Shown one piece after another: positions 23,720 to 31,798 of a DNA stretch of 60,895 nucleotides. The notes beneath the pieces are model-generated. The model was not told the DNA's origin. It was given only the letters and a program-made list of their open reading frames with translations, and ran no database searches. This DNA is from Anaerolineales bacterium UBA2200 (GTDB lineage Bacteria > Chloroflexota > Anaerolineae > UBA2200). The position numbers and the translations under genes were made by a program. How positions within the stretch are numbered: the stretch's first letter is position 1; every line of letters begins with the position of its first letter. The stretch lies in assembly GCA_002327925.1 (NCBI GenBank), contig DCVA01000052.1, positions 72,437-133,331 of the forward strand, read 5' to 3'.

Positions 23720-26602
23720 ATGGGCCATGTTTTCGTCGCCGTCGATATCGAGACCACTGGTCTCGATCCCGAGCGCGACTCGATCACAGAGATAGGCGCT
23801 GTCAAGTTCCTTCCGCGGGAAGACGGTAAGGCACAGGACACCTTTGCTACTCTGGTGAATCCTCAGAGGCCGATTCCTTTCAAGATTCAGAAACTGACTG
23901 GCATTACCACGGAGCAAGTGCAGGATGCCCCACGGCTGGCCACGGTGGCTCCTCTGCTGGCGAGCTTCATCGGTGACGCAACAGTCGTGGGCCACAACGT
24001 CGGCTTCGAGGCGGCCTTTCTGCGCCGGCACGGGGTACTGGTGCAGAACTCGCTGCTAGATACCTTCGAGCTCGCCCGCATTCTGCTGCCACGACTCTCG
24101 ACATACAGTCTCTCGGCGCTGATGGAACAGCTGAAGATACCGCTGACGGATCACCACCGAGCGCTCCCCGATGCGACTGCGGCCAAAGACCTTTTTGTCA
24201 GCCTGGTGCAGTGTGGACTGAGCATGGACCTCTCTGTGCTGCAGGAGATCAATCGAACCGCAGCGCACAATGATTGGCCGCTCAAGCAGTTGTTTCTGGA
24301 CTGGGAGCGGGAACGAGTGCGCACTGCCTTCACCAGCAGCATCCGCGAGCAGCTTCGGGCCAAGGGAAATCTGGATGATGCAGCCCTGGGCCTTGTGCTG
24401 GACCGGAAGGAGCAGGCGCAGGCACTGGAGGCCGCTGAAACGAGGGTGCCGCTCGATGAGGATGAGTTGGCGGCGATGCTGTCGCCCGGGGGGCTCCTTT
24501 CGCGTCACCTGCAGGGGTATGAGCATCGGCCACAGCAGATTGACATGTTGCGCCGGGTGGTGCAGGCCTTCAATGATGGCGGTCAGGTCCTGGCTGAGGC
24601 AGGCACGGGCATTGGCAAGTCACTGGCCTACCTGCTCCCGGCCATCCATTTTGCGGTGCGAAATGGTCGTCCGGTGGTCATCTCCACGAACACCATCAAC
24701 CTGCAGGATCAGTTGTTTCACAAAGACATTCCAGACCTGCAGGCTGTCCTGCCCACGCCGTTCCGTGCCACTGTCCTCAAGGGACGCAACAACTACCTCT
24801 GTTTGCGGCGGCTGGCGCTGCTCCGCAGGAGCGAGGCGTTATCGGCGGATGCCGTGCAAGTGCTGGCCAAGGTGCTGGTGTGGCTTCCGATCACAGAGAC
24901 GGGCGATTCAGCGGAACTGTCCTTGCGGGATGCCGAAGTGGCAATCTGGCGTGAGATTCAGGCGGAGCAGGAGACCTGTCTCGGCGAGCGCTGCCCTCAT
25001 ATGACCAAGGGGCGCTGCTTCCTGTATCGTGCCCGTCGGGAGGCGGAGGCCGCCCACATTATCGTGGTTAACCATGCGCTGCTGCTGTCCGATGTGATGG
25101 TCTCTAACCGAGTTCTGCCCGAATATCACCACCTCATTGTGGACGAAGCCCATCATTTGGAGGCGCGCGCCACGGAGCAACTGGGTTTCGCCGTCAACCA
25201 TGGGCAGGCCGACGCCCTGCTGACAGGACTGTCGCAGCAAACGCCCGCGGGCCAGGCGCGCGGTTTCCTGCATACCATTCCCCAGCATTTCCGGGGAAGC
25301 AAGGTAAGCACCGACGTCCAGAGACAGGTGGGCGAGTACCTGAACAAGATGGCGCCGCTTGTCGCAAAGGCCCAGCAGACGATGGACGCGTTCTTCAGCG
25401 GGTTGAAGGAGTTCGTGGAGCAGTCCCTGCCGTCTGAATCGGGGGGTACGAATCCGAATGCCAGAGGACGCGGCTCCAGCGACAGTTACGACCGACACGT
25501 GGAATTGACCAGGGGAGTGCGCAATCAGCCCGGATGGACGAGCATTGAGGTTGCGTCCGAGGATCTTGGGAACGACCTGATGAGGGTTGAACAGGGTCTG
25601 CAGGGCTTGCACGGCGGCTTCGCCAATCTGGACGACCAGAACATTCTGGAGTATGACGACCTGGTGCAAGAGCTCTGGGCTCGTCTGGAGCACATACGAG
25701 TGGCAAGGGAACAACTGCTGGCGATCGTCTGTGAGCCTGTCCCGGCAGGCATTTACTGGCTGAGCATCGCGGCGCGGGATGGCCAGATCACCCTGCATTC
25801 AGCTCCATTGCACGTGGGGCCTCTTCTCAACCAGAATATCTATGGCAGATTGGAGACGGTCGTCCTGACTTCGGCGACCCTGCGCACCGAAATGGAGTTC
25901 CACTACATCCGCGAGCGTCTGGGACTGGAGGATGCAGACGAGTTTGCCGTGGACTCGCCTTTTGACTACGAGAGCTCGACGCTGCTTTACCTCCCAACCG
26001 ATATACCTGAACCAGCTCAACCGAACTACCAGAAGACCGTGGCCAATGCCATCACTGAGCTATGCCTGGCGACCTCCGGTCGCACGCTGGTCCTGTTCAC
26101 CTCACACAGCCAGTTGCAGGCTACCTACTATGCCGTGACCAGACCGCTGGAGGAAGCGAACATCGTTGTATACGGGCAGGGGCTGGATGGATCGCGGCGA
26201 CAGTTGCTGGAGAACTTTCGGACCACCCCTCGCTCTGTGCTCATGGGCACACGCAGCTTCTGGGAAGGTATCGACGTTGTCGGCCCGGCTCTGAGCTGCC
26301 TGGTGATACCCCGCTTGCCCTTCTCAGTGCCTTCTGATCCCGTCTTCGCGGCTCGGTCGAGGACGTTCGACGACCCATTCGGGCAATATGCCGTGCCCGA
26401 AGCTGTACTGCGATTCCGGCAGGGCTTTGGGAGGTTGATTCGTAGCTGCAATGACCGTGGCGTGGTGGTAGTGCTTGACAGGCGGGTGCTCAGCAAGGCC
26501 TATGGAGAGTCGTTCCTCGACTCGTTGCCCGGTTGCACGGTCTACCGGGGCCGCCTTGGCGAGATGTCGGCAAAGGCGGCAACGTGGATTGAGGCAACGT
26601 AG
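23720..26602 (+). CDS. dinG: DinG-family 5'-3' helicase with N-terminal DEDDh exonuclease
   Basis: A 960-residue fusion. The N-terminal epsilon-type exonuclease has FVAVDIETTGLDPE, a VVGHNVGFEAAFL block and HHRALPDATAAKDL. The C-terminal XPD-like superfamily 2 helicase has Walker A LAEAGTGIGKSLAYLLPA, DEAH in IVDEAHHLE and the late block GTRSFWEGIDVVGP. Between motifs I and II there are four cysteines (NYLC, then ETC, ERC and GRC) spaced as for a [4Fe-4S] cluster; many Gram-positive exonuclease-DinG proteins lack this cluster. ATG 23720 fits the AAGAAGG site better than ATG 23714. A role in DNA repair is inferred from the family. Confidence 0.92.
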   Translation: MGHVFVAVDIETTGLDPERDSITEIGAVKFLPREDGKAQDTFATLVNPQRPIPFKIQKLTGITTEQVQDAPRLATVAPLLASFIGDATVVGHNVGFEAAFLRRHGVLVQNSLLDTFELARILLPRLSTYSLSALMEQLKIPLTDHHRALPDATAAKDLFVSLVQCGLSMDLSVLQEINRTAAHNDWPLKQLFLDWERERVRTAFTSSIREQLRAKGNLDDAALGLVLDRKEQAQALEAAETRVPLDEDELAAMLSPGGLLSRHLQGYEHRPQQIDMLRRVVQAFNDGGQVLAEAGTGIGKSLAYLLPAIHFAVRNGRPVVISTNTINLQDQLFHKDIPDLQAVLPTPFRATVLKGRNNYLCLRRLALLRRSEALSADAVQVLAKVLVWLPITETGDSAELSLRDAEVAIWREIQAEQETCLGERCPHMTKGRCFLYRARREAEAAHIIVVNHALLLSDVMVSNRVLPEYHHLIVDEAHHLEARATEQLGFAVNHGQADALLTGLSQQTPAGQARGFLHTIPQHFRGSKVSTDVQRQVGEYLNKMAPLVAKAQQTMDAFFSGLKEFVEQSLPSESGGTNPNARGRGSSDSYDRHVELTRGVRNQPGWTSIEVASEDLGNDLMRVEQGLQGLHGGFANLDDQNILEYDDLVQELWARLEHIRVAREQLLAIVCEPVPAGIYWLSIAARDGQITLHSAPLHVGPLLNQNIYGRLETVVLTSATLRTEMEFHYIRERLGLEDADEFAVDSPFDYESSTLLYLPTDIPEPAQPNYQKTVANAITELCLATSGRTLVLFTSHSQLQATYYAVTRPLEEANIVVYGQGLDGSRRQLLENFRTTPRSVLMGTRSFWEGIDVVGPALSCLVIPRLPFSVPSDPVFAARSRTFDDPFGQYAVPEAVLRFRQGFGRLIRSCNDRGVVVVLDRRVLSKAYGESFLDSLPGCTVYRGRLGEMSAKAATWIEAT

Positions 26603-26634
26603 CCGCAAACGCGGGCGATGAGATCAGGGGGCGT

Positions 26635-27087
26635 TCAGGTCGTTGCCAGGACCAGTTCCGGGCGACGACCTGGTTCGGGAGAGAAATCCGGCAAGGCGAA
26701 TTCCAGTGCCTTTGACACGGTAGCGACGAGCGCGCCGAGTGCAAATGGCTTGAACAAGACTGGCGCACCGGTAGCGGTCAGAAAGCGCAACGTGTCCGCG
26801 CTGGCGATGTCCCCGGTACAGAAGACGACACGATGCCGCAGGTGGGGAAAAGAGCTGCACAGAAGATGGTAAAAGGCCTCCCCGCCAAGGACCGGCATTC
26901 TCATGTTCGTCACCACCAGGGCATAGTCCCGATGTGCTAGCTTCTGCAGAGCTACAGCCCCGTTGCAGGCCGTTTCAACCCAGTAGCCAGCGGTCGTCAG
27001 GACACGTGCCTGGATGTCCAGTATGTCCTGCTCGTCATCGACAAGCAGGATTCTATGCGACTGGATCGAGTGCTGTCGTCTGCCCAT
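26635..27087 (-). CDS. Stand-alone receiver-domain protein lacking the phosphoacceptor Asp
   Basis: A 150-residue CheY-like receiver with no output domain. The acidic pair D17/D18 (ILLVDDEQD), switch Thr (T91) and conserved Lys (K113 in LFKPF) are present. The phosphoacceptor position, four residues before the MP proline, is Asn61 (VVTNMRMP), encoded AAC. Phosphorylation at the normal site is therefore not expected. It is the last gene of the minus-strand BTAD-regulator cassette, 36 nt after the NHLP-like gene, so it may act by protein binding there. It is convergent with the helicase gene, 32 nt away. Confidence 0.8.
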   Translation of the reverse strand: MGRRQHSIQSHRILLVDDEQDILDIQARVLTTAGYWVETACNGAVALQKLAHRDYALVVTNMRMPVLGGEAFYHLLCSSFPHLRHRVVFCTGDIASADTLRFLTATGAPVLFKPFALGALVATVSKALEFALPDFSPEPGRRPELVLATT

Positions 27088-27123
27088 AGCTCCAGCCCTT
27101 CCAAAGGCGCGAACCGCGAGGAG

Positions 27124-27339
27124 CTATGCCCACTCCGGCTCGTGGTCATTCATCCAGACGATGAGCCTCTCCGCGAACTGCTCGATGGTTGTGGCACGGA
27201 ATGAGGCGATATCGCTTAGTTCCCTGGCATTCAGATTGAACTGAGCGAGCGCGCCCCTGGGGTTGTTGAGCAGGTTGCTTCGGAAACCATCGTCGATGAC
27301 CGCGGTACCGATAATCTGCGAAAGTGCTGCTGTTGTCAT
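27124..27339 (-). CDS. Small NHLP-clan (nitrile hydratase leader-like) protein
   Basis: A 71-residue protein with AALSQIIGTAVIDDGFRSNLL, then NNPRGALAQFNLNARE and a C-terminal EQFAERLIVWM helix. The pattern of helix, FR..LL..NP.GAL and a short second domain resembles NHLP-type RiPP leader proteins, and especially the small Os1348-like group that lacks a core peptide. No Gly-Gly cleavage site or Cys/Ser/Thr-rich core follows. The ATG at 27339 overlaps the DUF5317 stop (ATGA), so they are translated together. The role is unknown; a RiPP-recognition or binding protein is an inference. Confidence 0.6.
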   Translation of the reverse strand: MTTAALSQIIGTAVIDDGFRSNLLNNPRGALAQFNLNARELSDIASFRATTIEQFAERLIVWMNDHEPEWA

Positions 27340-27941
27340 ACATCACCTCGACTGGATTGACTCGTGCATGACCCGCGTGCTTGGCCCAGCATAGCTCCCT
27401 GAATCAGAAGGAGCACTCCGAGGGCGACAAATACGTCCCCGACGCTGAAGACGCTGGGTACAGGAAACGGTCTAGCGAGCACGAAAACGTCGGAGAGCGG
27501 CTGCAAAGCAGTGCTCTCCGCTGGCAGCACAATGTTCTTGCTGCTAAAGAGGCGCGTGCCGGGTTCCAGCGATGACGCCAGGCCGGAGTAGCCGGCTCGA
27601 ATCACCGCTTGAGGGGCAACGGGCATCCATCCGCCGTTGGCGACCATGACCACCAGATTCAGGAGTAGACCGGCGCCCACCCAGAGCATTCCTGGAAGGC
27701 TACGGTTGACCCACACCGTCACCAGCAAGAGGACGTGAGAGGACAGGAAGAGCCATTCCTGCCAGCTCCAGATGGAGCTGTCCTGTTGCTCAGGCGCCTG
27801 ATAGATGAACAGGGCCTGCACCGCAAAAGCCAGGATTGGGAGGACTCCCCACCTGACCGGCACATTCACCAGTGAGGCGAACCTGCCACCTCTTGCCAGC
27901 GCGATGACGATTGCCACGGCGATAGCCAGAAGAAGAATCAT
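27336..27941 (-). CDS. DUF5317 family membrane protein
   Basis: A 201-residue polytopic membrane protein with about five hydrophobic segments. It matches the DUF5317 pattern: ANGGWMPVAPQAV in the middle and FSVGDVFVALGVLLLIQGAM at the end. Function is unknown for the family. It lies between a 47-aa hydrophobic peptide gene and the NHLP-like gene on the same strand, overlaps the latter, and is probably co-transcribed with both. An export or maturation role for the small neighbours is conceivable but not shown. Confidence 0.75.
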   Translation of the reverse strand: MILLLAIAVAIVIALARGGRFASLVNVPVRWGVLPILAFAVQALFIYQAPEQQDSSIWSWQEWLFLSSHVLLLVTVWVNRSLPGMLWVGAGLLLNLVVMVANGGWMPVAPQAVIRAGYSGLASSLEPGTRLFSSKNIVLPAESTALQPLSDVFVLARPFPVPSVFSVGDVFVALGVLLLIQGAMLGQARGSCTSQSSRGDV

Positions 27942-28006
27942 ACTGCACTATGCCCCCGCAAGGTCCGACTGTACGCGCAGCGGCACACCAACACCGAGTA
28001 ACCACC

Positions 28007-28150
28007 CTACGGTCCCACACCGCCACCAGTACCAAAGGCCAACGGGGCACCGCTGGCCATTACCAGCGACACAATGATCAACAGAACCCACACAAGGCGT
28101 GCCGTGTTGCTGTTGGCGAGTTCGTCTACGGCTACCAACCATTTGTTCAT
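28007..28150 (-). CDS. 47-aa membrane-anchored peptide with Gly-rich tail
   Basis: A 47-codon gene preceded by an excellent ribosome binding site (GGGAGGAG, 6 nt from ATG 28150). The peptide has a polar N-terminus (MNKWLVAVDELANSNTA), one hydrophobic helix (about residues 18-31, RLVWVLLIIVSLVMA) and a short tail SGAPLAFGTGGGVGP. This could be a signal-peptide-like precursor releasing a Gly/Pro-rich C-terminal peptide, or a small membrane subunit. It is the first gene after the BTAD regulator on the same strand and precedes the DUF5317 gene by 65 nt. It resembles no family I can name. Confidence 0.6.
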   Translation of the reverse strand: MNKWLVAVDELANSNTARLVWVLLIIVSLVMASGAPLAFGTGGGVGP

Positions 28151-28215
28151 TTCGGACTCCTCCCAGATTCGATTTGACATGCGCCTGCACGGGGAGAGCA
28201 GCGCATGCATGACTC

Positions 28216-28270
28216 TGTATACCACAGCTTGCTGAAGCAAGTGCTAAAAAAACATGGTACAAGTTGCTTG
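28216..28270 (-). promoter_or_regulatory. Candidate activator-dependent promoter with two dyads
   Basis: Minus strand: -10-like TATACA (28221-28216) has no proper -35. Instead a perfect dyad CTTGCT-tc-AGCAAG (28241-28228) sits 6 nt upstream, and a second dyad CAAG-caa-CTTG (28270-28260) is centred about 30 bp (three helical turns) further. These are good candidate sites for the adjacent BTAD regulator. The rest of the 273-nt gap (28151-28423) shows no gene. Confidence 0.4.
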
Positions 28271-28423
28271 AAATACTCGCGCTTGTTTGGATCCGACTCG
28301 TCTAGACGCGGGGGACGAGGGTGCAGATATGCAAATAGCAGACGGGGAGAGGTGTGATGGGGAGAGGAAAGCCCCTCCGCTTGCATCAGGGCAAGTTCGT
28401 TAGCTGACCTCGAAGTTGGCCAA

Positions 28424-31400
28424 CTATGCCTGCTGGGATGGGCCGATCTCGCCGCGCAGGATCTGTTCGTACAAGGTTGTGGTCTCGTTCGACGGGCCTG
28501 TTCCAAGCTCCTCCTCAAGCAGCCTGGCGAGTCGGTGATAATTCTTGAGAGCGGCGCTGCGCTCTCCATGCAGTGCCTGACAACGCATGATTCCGCGATA
28601 CGCGGCTTCCTGATAGCTGTCCTTGTCCAGCAGTTGTTCGTAGAAGCGAATGGCCGTCTGGTGATCGCCCTGCGCGGAATGGTAGTCGCCCAGTCTCTGC
28701 AGGGCCGTGATGTGCTTCTGCTGCAACTCCTCCTCCTTGAGCAGACACCACTCTCCGGTGGGAGACAGGTCGTGGAGAAAGTCTCCCCCGTACAGGATGG
28801 TAGCGGATTCGTAGTATCGGGCGGCTTTGGCCCTGTCCGTAGCCCATGCCGCCGCCCCCTTCTTTATCGCCCTGTCGAATTCCTCAACGTCGAACCAGAA
28901 ATTGATCTGGCGGTTGAAGAAGTAACCTTCATGCTCATACTTGACACAATCTTGCTGTCCGAGCGCCCTGCGCAGGCGATACAAGGTTACGTGGAAGGAG
29001 GCCCGCAATCTGGCCGGGGACAATTCTGGCCACAGGTCGTGGCCAATCTGTTCCTTGCTGCGCGACCGATGGCAGAGCAGATAGTACAGAAGCTCTTTTG
29101 ATTTGGCCATGCCCCACTCGGCGTTGCCAATCAGACTATCGCCGCGCAATATGCGACTCTCCCCCAGACCATAGACGCGCAGCGCGGGCAGGACCTCCTG
29201 CCTTGACTTGGTGTCGACATCGGTCTGCGGAGGAACCGCAGCGTCTAGCCTCTGCAACAGGGATCGAATAAGCGAACTGCCAGTGCCACTCCGCACGGCC
29301 AACTCGACGACGGGTCTGGTTTCTCTGACCACCGGAAGCAGAAACTGATCATAGCCAAGCCTGAGCAGACACCCCAGCACCGTGTTGACACACTCGAGGG
29401 CCTGGGGGAATTGCCCGGCCAGGTAATTGGTGTGTGCCAGATAGAGACTGGCCTTGGCCAGCTCCCGCTGTGCACTGCTCTGGGCAAATACGTCGCATGC
29501 CTGAGAAAGGTACTCCTGCGCCTGCCGCAAGTTGCCCTGCTGGTAGCTAATCACACCGAGGGAGGTCCGATACAGACCGATTTCGTAGGTAGATTCGCGC
29601 TCTCTGGCATCTTCGTAAGCTTGACGCACGAGGTCCAGGGCGTGGGTGTAGTCGCCGCTCAGGCGATAAGCGTTGCCCATCGCGTCAAGGAGGTAGCCTA
29701 TGAGCGTTGCGTCCCGGGCCTGGCGTGCGGCCTCCAGACCCTCCTGATAAGTGCTGAGCGCTTCCGCATGAGCGCCTTGGTCCTGATGGACGTCGCCCAT
29801 TCCGGCCAGGATGTATGCCCTGGAGCGATCCAGACCGGCCTTCTTGGCGCGGTTGAGTCCATCTTCATAGAGCTCGAGAGCGTTGCTGTACTCGCCACGG
29901 TAGTGGTGTCCGACGGCGATGTTGTTGATCGTCAGGGCAGCCATACCCACGTTTCCGATCTGTTCCCAGAGATCAAGAGCCTGGCGAAAATGGGCCTCTG
30001 AGCCGGTGAGATTTCCGCTCCAACGCAGGATGACCCCCAGATCGTTGTGCACGTAGGCGATGTTGGTGACATAGCCGATCTGCTCGTAGGCGTGCAATGC
30101 GACGCGCAGCTCTGCTTCACCTTCCACCAGGCTTCCGAGGCTGGCCAGGCAGGTGCCTATCTGTCGATGAGCTGACGCGACAATCTGTACTACCTCGCTC
30201 TGCTTGAGGCTGCCCTGGACCAGCATCAGAGCCTGCTCGCAGGCGCTGATTGCCTTGCGAAACTCACCGCGAAGGCGCAGCGCGGCACTCTGGTGCACAA
30301 GAGTCTGGGCCTGGCCGATACAGTCTCCGAGGCGGGCAAATCCTGCGTAGGCCTGGTCGAAGAGTGTGGTCGCGCGGTCGAGCTGACCGACGTCCGAATG
30401 GATATTGGCGCGCAGGAACAGCAGGCGGGGCCGGGATTGCACCATCTCAACCGGCAGTGCGTCGAGCCAGCCGGCCAGAGTCTCCAGTTTCCCCGCATCA
30501 TAGGTCGGGTTTGCGATTTCCAGAATCGCCTCTGTTGCTCGCTGGTGGTCCCCAGCAGCCAGGAAGTGGTGAATGGCCTGTTCAACCTGGCGGTTTGCGC
30601 TGAGAACCTCCCCAGCCCGTAGATGCAGGTCACGGACCCGCGATGGGCCTTCCTCGTAAAGTCTGGTCTGAAGAAACTCGCGGAACAGGTGATGGTAGCG
30701 ATACCATCGCTCCTCGTCTCGCTCGAGCCGGCTGACAAACAGATTCTTGTCCTCAAGCAGCTTGAGTGTCTCGCGGGATTGGCTGACACCGAGCATCTCG
30801 TCGCAGAGCAGGGGGCTCATCTCTTCCAGAATGCTTGTGGACAGGAGAAAGGTCTGTAGCTTGGGAGGCTGCTGGCTGAGGACTTCGCTGGCCAGGTAAT
30901 CGTAGACCTTGCTGTCAGATCCCTGAATGCGGATCATGCCCTCGAAGAGACCCTTCCACATCGTGTGCGTGGTCAGCAGGATGCCTGTAATCCAGCCCTC
31001 TGACTTTTCGGCCAGCTCCTGGGCGGCCTTATCTGGCAAGCGCTGGCCGTAGTTCTGCAGGAGAAGGGCCTGGATCTCATCGGCGGTGAAGCGCAATTCC
31101 TTCACTCCGAGTCCAGCGATCTGCTGGCGTGCTGTCAGCAGTGCCAGACCGCGAGGGGTCAGAACAGGAATGCTACGGCTGGAGATGATAAAGTGGCAGT
31201 TCTCCGGAAGGTGCTGTACCAGGGTGTCCACCACCTGGTTGAGAGAACGGCTACTGTCCACGAGGTGATAGTCGTCGATAGCGACGACAAAGTAGTCGGG
31301 TATGGTCTCGTAGATCTCATTTACCAGCGTGCCCACGAACAGGCTTGGATCTGACATCGTCTCACTGGATTGCAGTAGACCCAGCGAGTTCTGACCGAAC

Positions 31401-31681
31401 TGGGGAAAGTGGTGATTGATGGCAGTGATCAGGTATTCGAGGAACACGCGCGGGTCACGGGCAGCAGCGACGACGGAGAGCCAGCACACAGGCAAATCAG
31501 TGTCATGGACATAGTCGACCAGTAATGATGTCTTTCCGTATCCGGCGGAGGCGGAGATGAGGATGAGCTTGCGGTCGATATGCTCATGGATGAAATCCAC
31601 CAGTCTGGGGCGGCGCAGGAGATCTGGTCGCTTTTTGGGAGTGAGTATCTGGGTTACAAATAGCGGCGAGAGATCAGGCAT
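28424..31681 (-). CDS. STAND ATPase / TPR / BTAD transcriptional regulator (MalT-SARP type)
   Basis: A 1085-residue signal-transducing regulator. The N-terminal STAND NTPase has Walker A SASAGYGKTS (43-52) and VVAIDDYHLVDSS as Walker B. About a dozen TPR-like helical repeats follow (roughly 370-790, such as EYSNALELYEDGLNRAKKAG). The C-terminus carries a winged-helix domain (LLYYLLCHRSRSKEQIGHDLWP) and a bacterial transcriptional activator domain ending near RLARLLEEELGTGPS. ATP-driven oligomerisation after inducer binding is the usual mode of the class. ATG 31681 is preferred over GTG 31693. It probably controls the small cassette just downstream on the same strand; the inducer is unknown. 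Confidence 0.88.
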   Translation of the reverse strand: MPDLSPLFVTQILTPKKRPDLLRRPRLVDFIHEHIDRKLILISASAGYGKTSLLVDYVHDTDLPVCWLSVVAAARDPRVFLEYLITAINHHFPQFGQNSLGLLQSSETMSDPSLFVGTLVNEIYETIPDYFVVAIDDYHLVDSSRSLNQVVDTLVQHLPENCHFIISSRSIPVLTPRGLALLTARQQIAGLGVKELRFTADEIQALLLQNYGQRLPDKAAQELAEKSEGWITGILLTTHTMWKGLFEGMIRIQGSDSKVYDYLASEVLSQQPPKLQTFLLSTSILEEMSPLLCDEMLGVSQSRETLKLLEDKNLFVSRLERDEERWYRYHHLFREFLQTRLYEEGPSRVRDLHLRAGEVLSANRQVEQAIHHFLAAGDHQRATEAILEIANPTYDAGKLETLAGWLDALPVEMVQSRPRLLFLRANIHSDVGQLDRATTLFDQAYAGFARLGDCIGQAQTLVHQSAALRLRGEFRKAISACEQALMLVQGSLKQSEVVQIVASAHRQIGTCLASLGSLVEGEAELRVALHAYEQIGYVTNIAYVHNDLGVILRWSGNLTGSEAHFRQALDLWEQIGNVGMAALTINNIAVGHHYRGEYSNALELYEDGLNRAKKAGLDRSRAYILAGMGDVHQDQGAHAEALSTYQEGLEAARQARDATLIGYLLDAMGNAYRLSGDYTHALDLVRQAYEDARERESTYEIGLYRTSLGVISYQQGNLRQAQEYLSQACDVFAQSSAQRELAKASLYLAHTNYLAGQFPQALECVNTVLGCLLRLGYDQFLLPVVRETRPVVELAVRSGTGSSLIRSLLQRLDAAVPPQTDVDTKSRQEVLPALRVYGLGESRILRGDSLIGNAEWGMAKSKELLYYLLCHRSRSKEQIGHDLWPELSPARLRASFHVTLYRLRRALGQQDCVKYEHEGYFFNRQINFWFDVEEFDRAIKKGAAAWATDRAKAARYYESATILYGGDFLHDLSPTGEWCLLKEEELQQKHITALQRLGDYHSAQGDHQTAIRFYEQLLDKDSYQEAAYRGIMRCQALHGERSAALKNYHRLARLLEEELGTGPSNETTTLYEQILRGEIGPSQQA

Positions 31682-31738
31682 TGCCCTTCTCACTCATCCC
31701 AGGGAAAAAGACGCTGGTCGCTCAGATGAGCTCAGTCC

Positions 31739-31744
31739 ATTATA
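31739..31744 (-). promoter_or_regulatory. Probable -10 box of the BTAD regulator
   Basis: Minus-strand TATAAT lies about 57 nt upstream of ATG 31681, with a weak -35 (TGTCAA, 17 nt upstream). It is divergent from the strong plus-strand promoter at 31762-31789. Confidence 0.5.
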
Positions 31745-31761
31745 GCACACTGAGCCTCATA

Positions 31762-31789
31762 TTGACACCGTTCTTCACGAAACTATAAT
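31762..31789 (+). promoter_or_regulatory. Consensus promoter directly ahead of the DUF2085 gene
   Basis: TTGACA (31762-31767), a 16-nt spacer and TATAAT (31784-31789): both hexamers are perfect. The predicted start near 31796 is about 3 nt before ATG 31799, so the mRNA is essentially leaderless. Confidence 0.85.
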
Positions 31790-31798
31790 GTCCGCAGC

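Noticed and set aside
27124..27339. Complete RiPP precursor with a core peptide
   Set aside because: No Gly-Gly-type cleavage site and no Cys/Ser/Thr-rich core after the NHLP-like part; the protein simply ends in HEPEWA.
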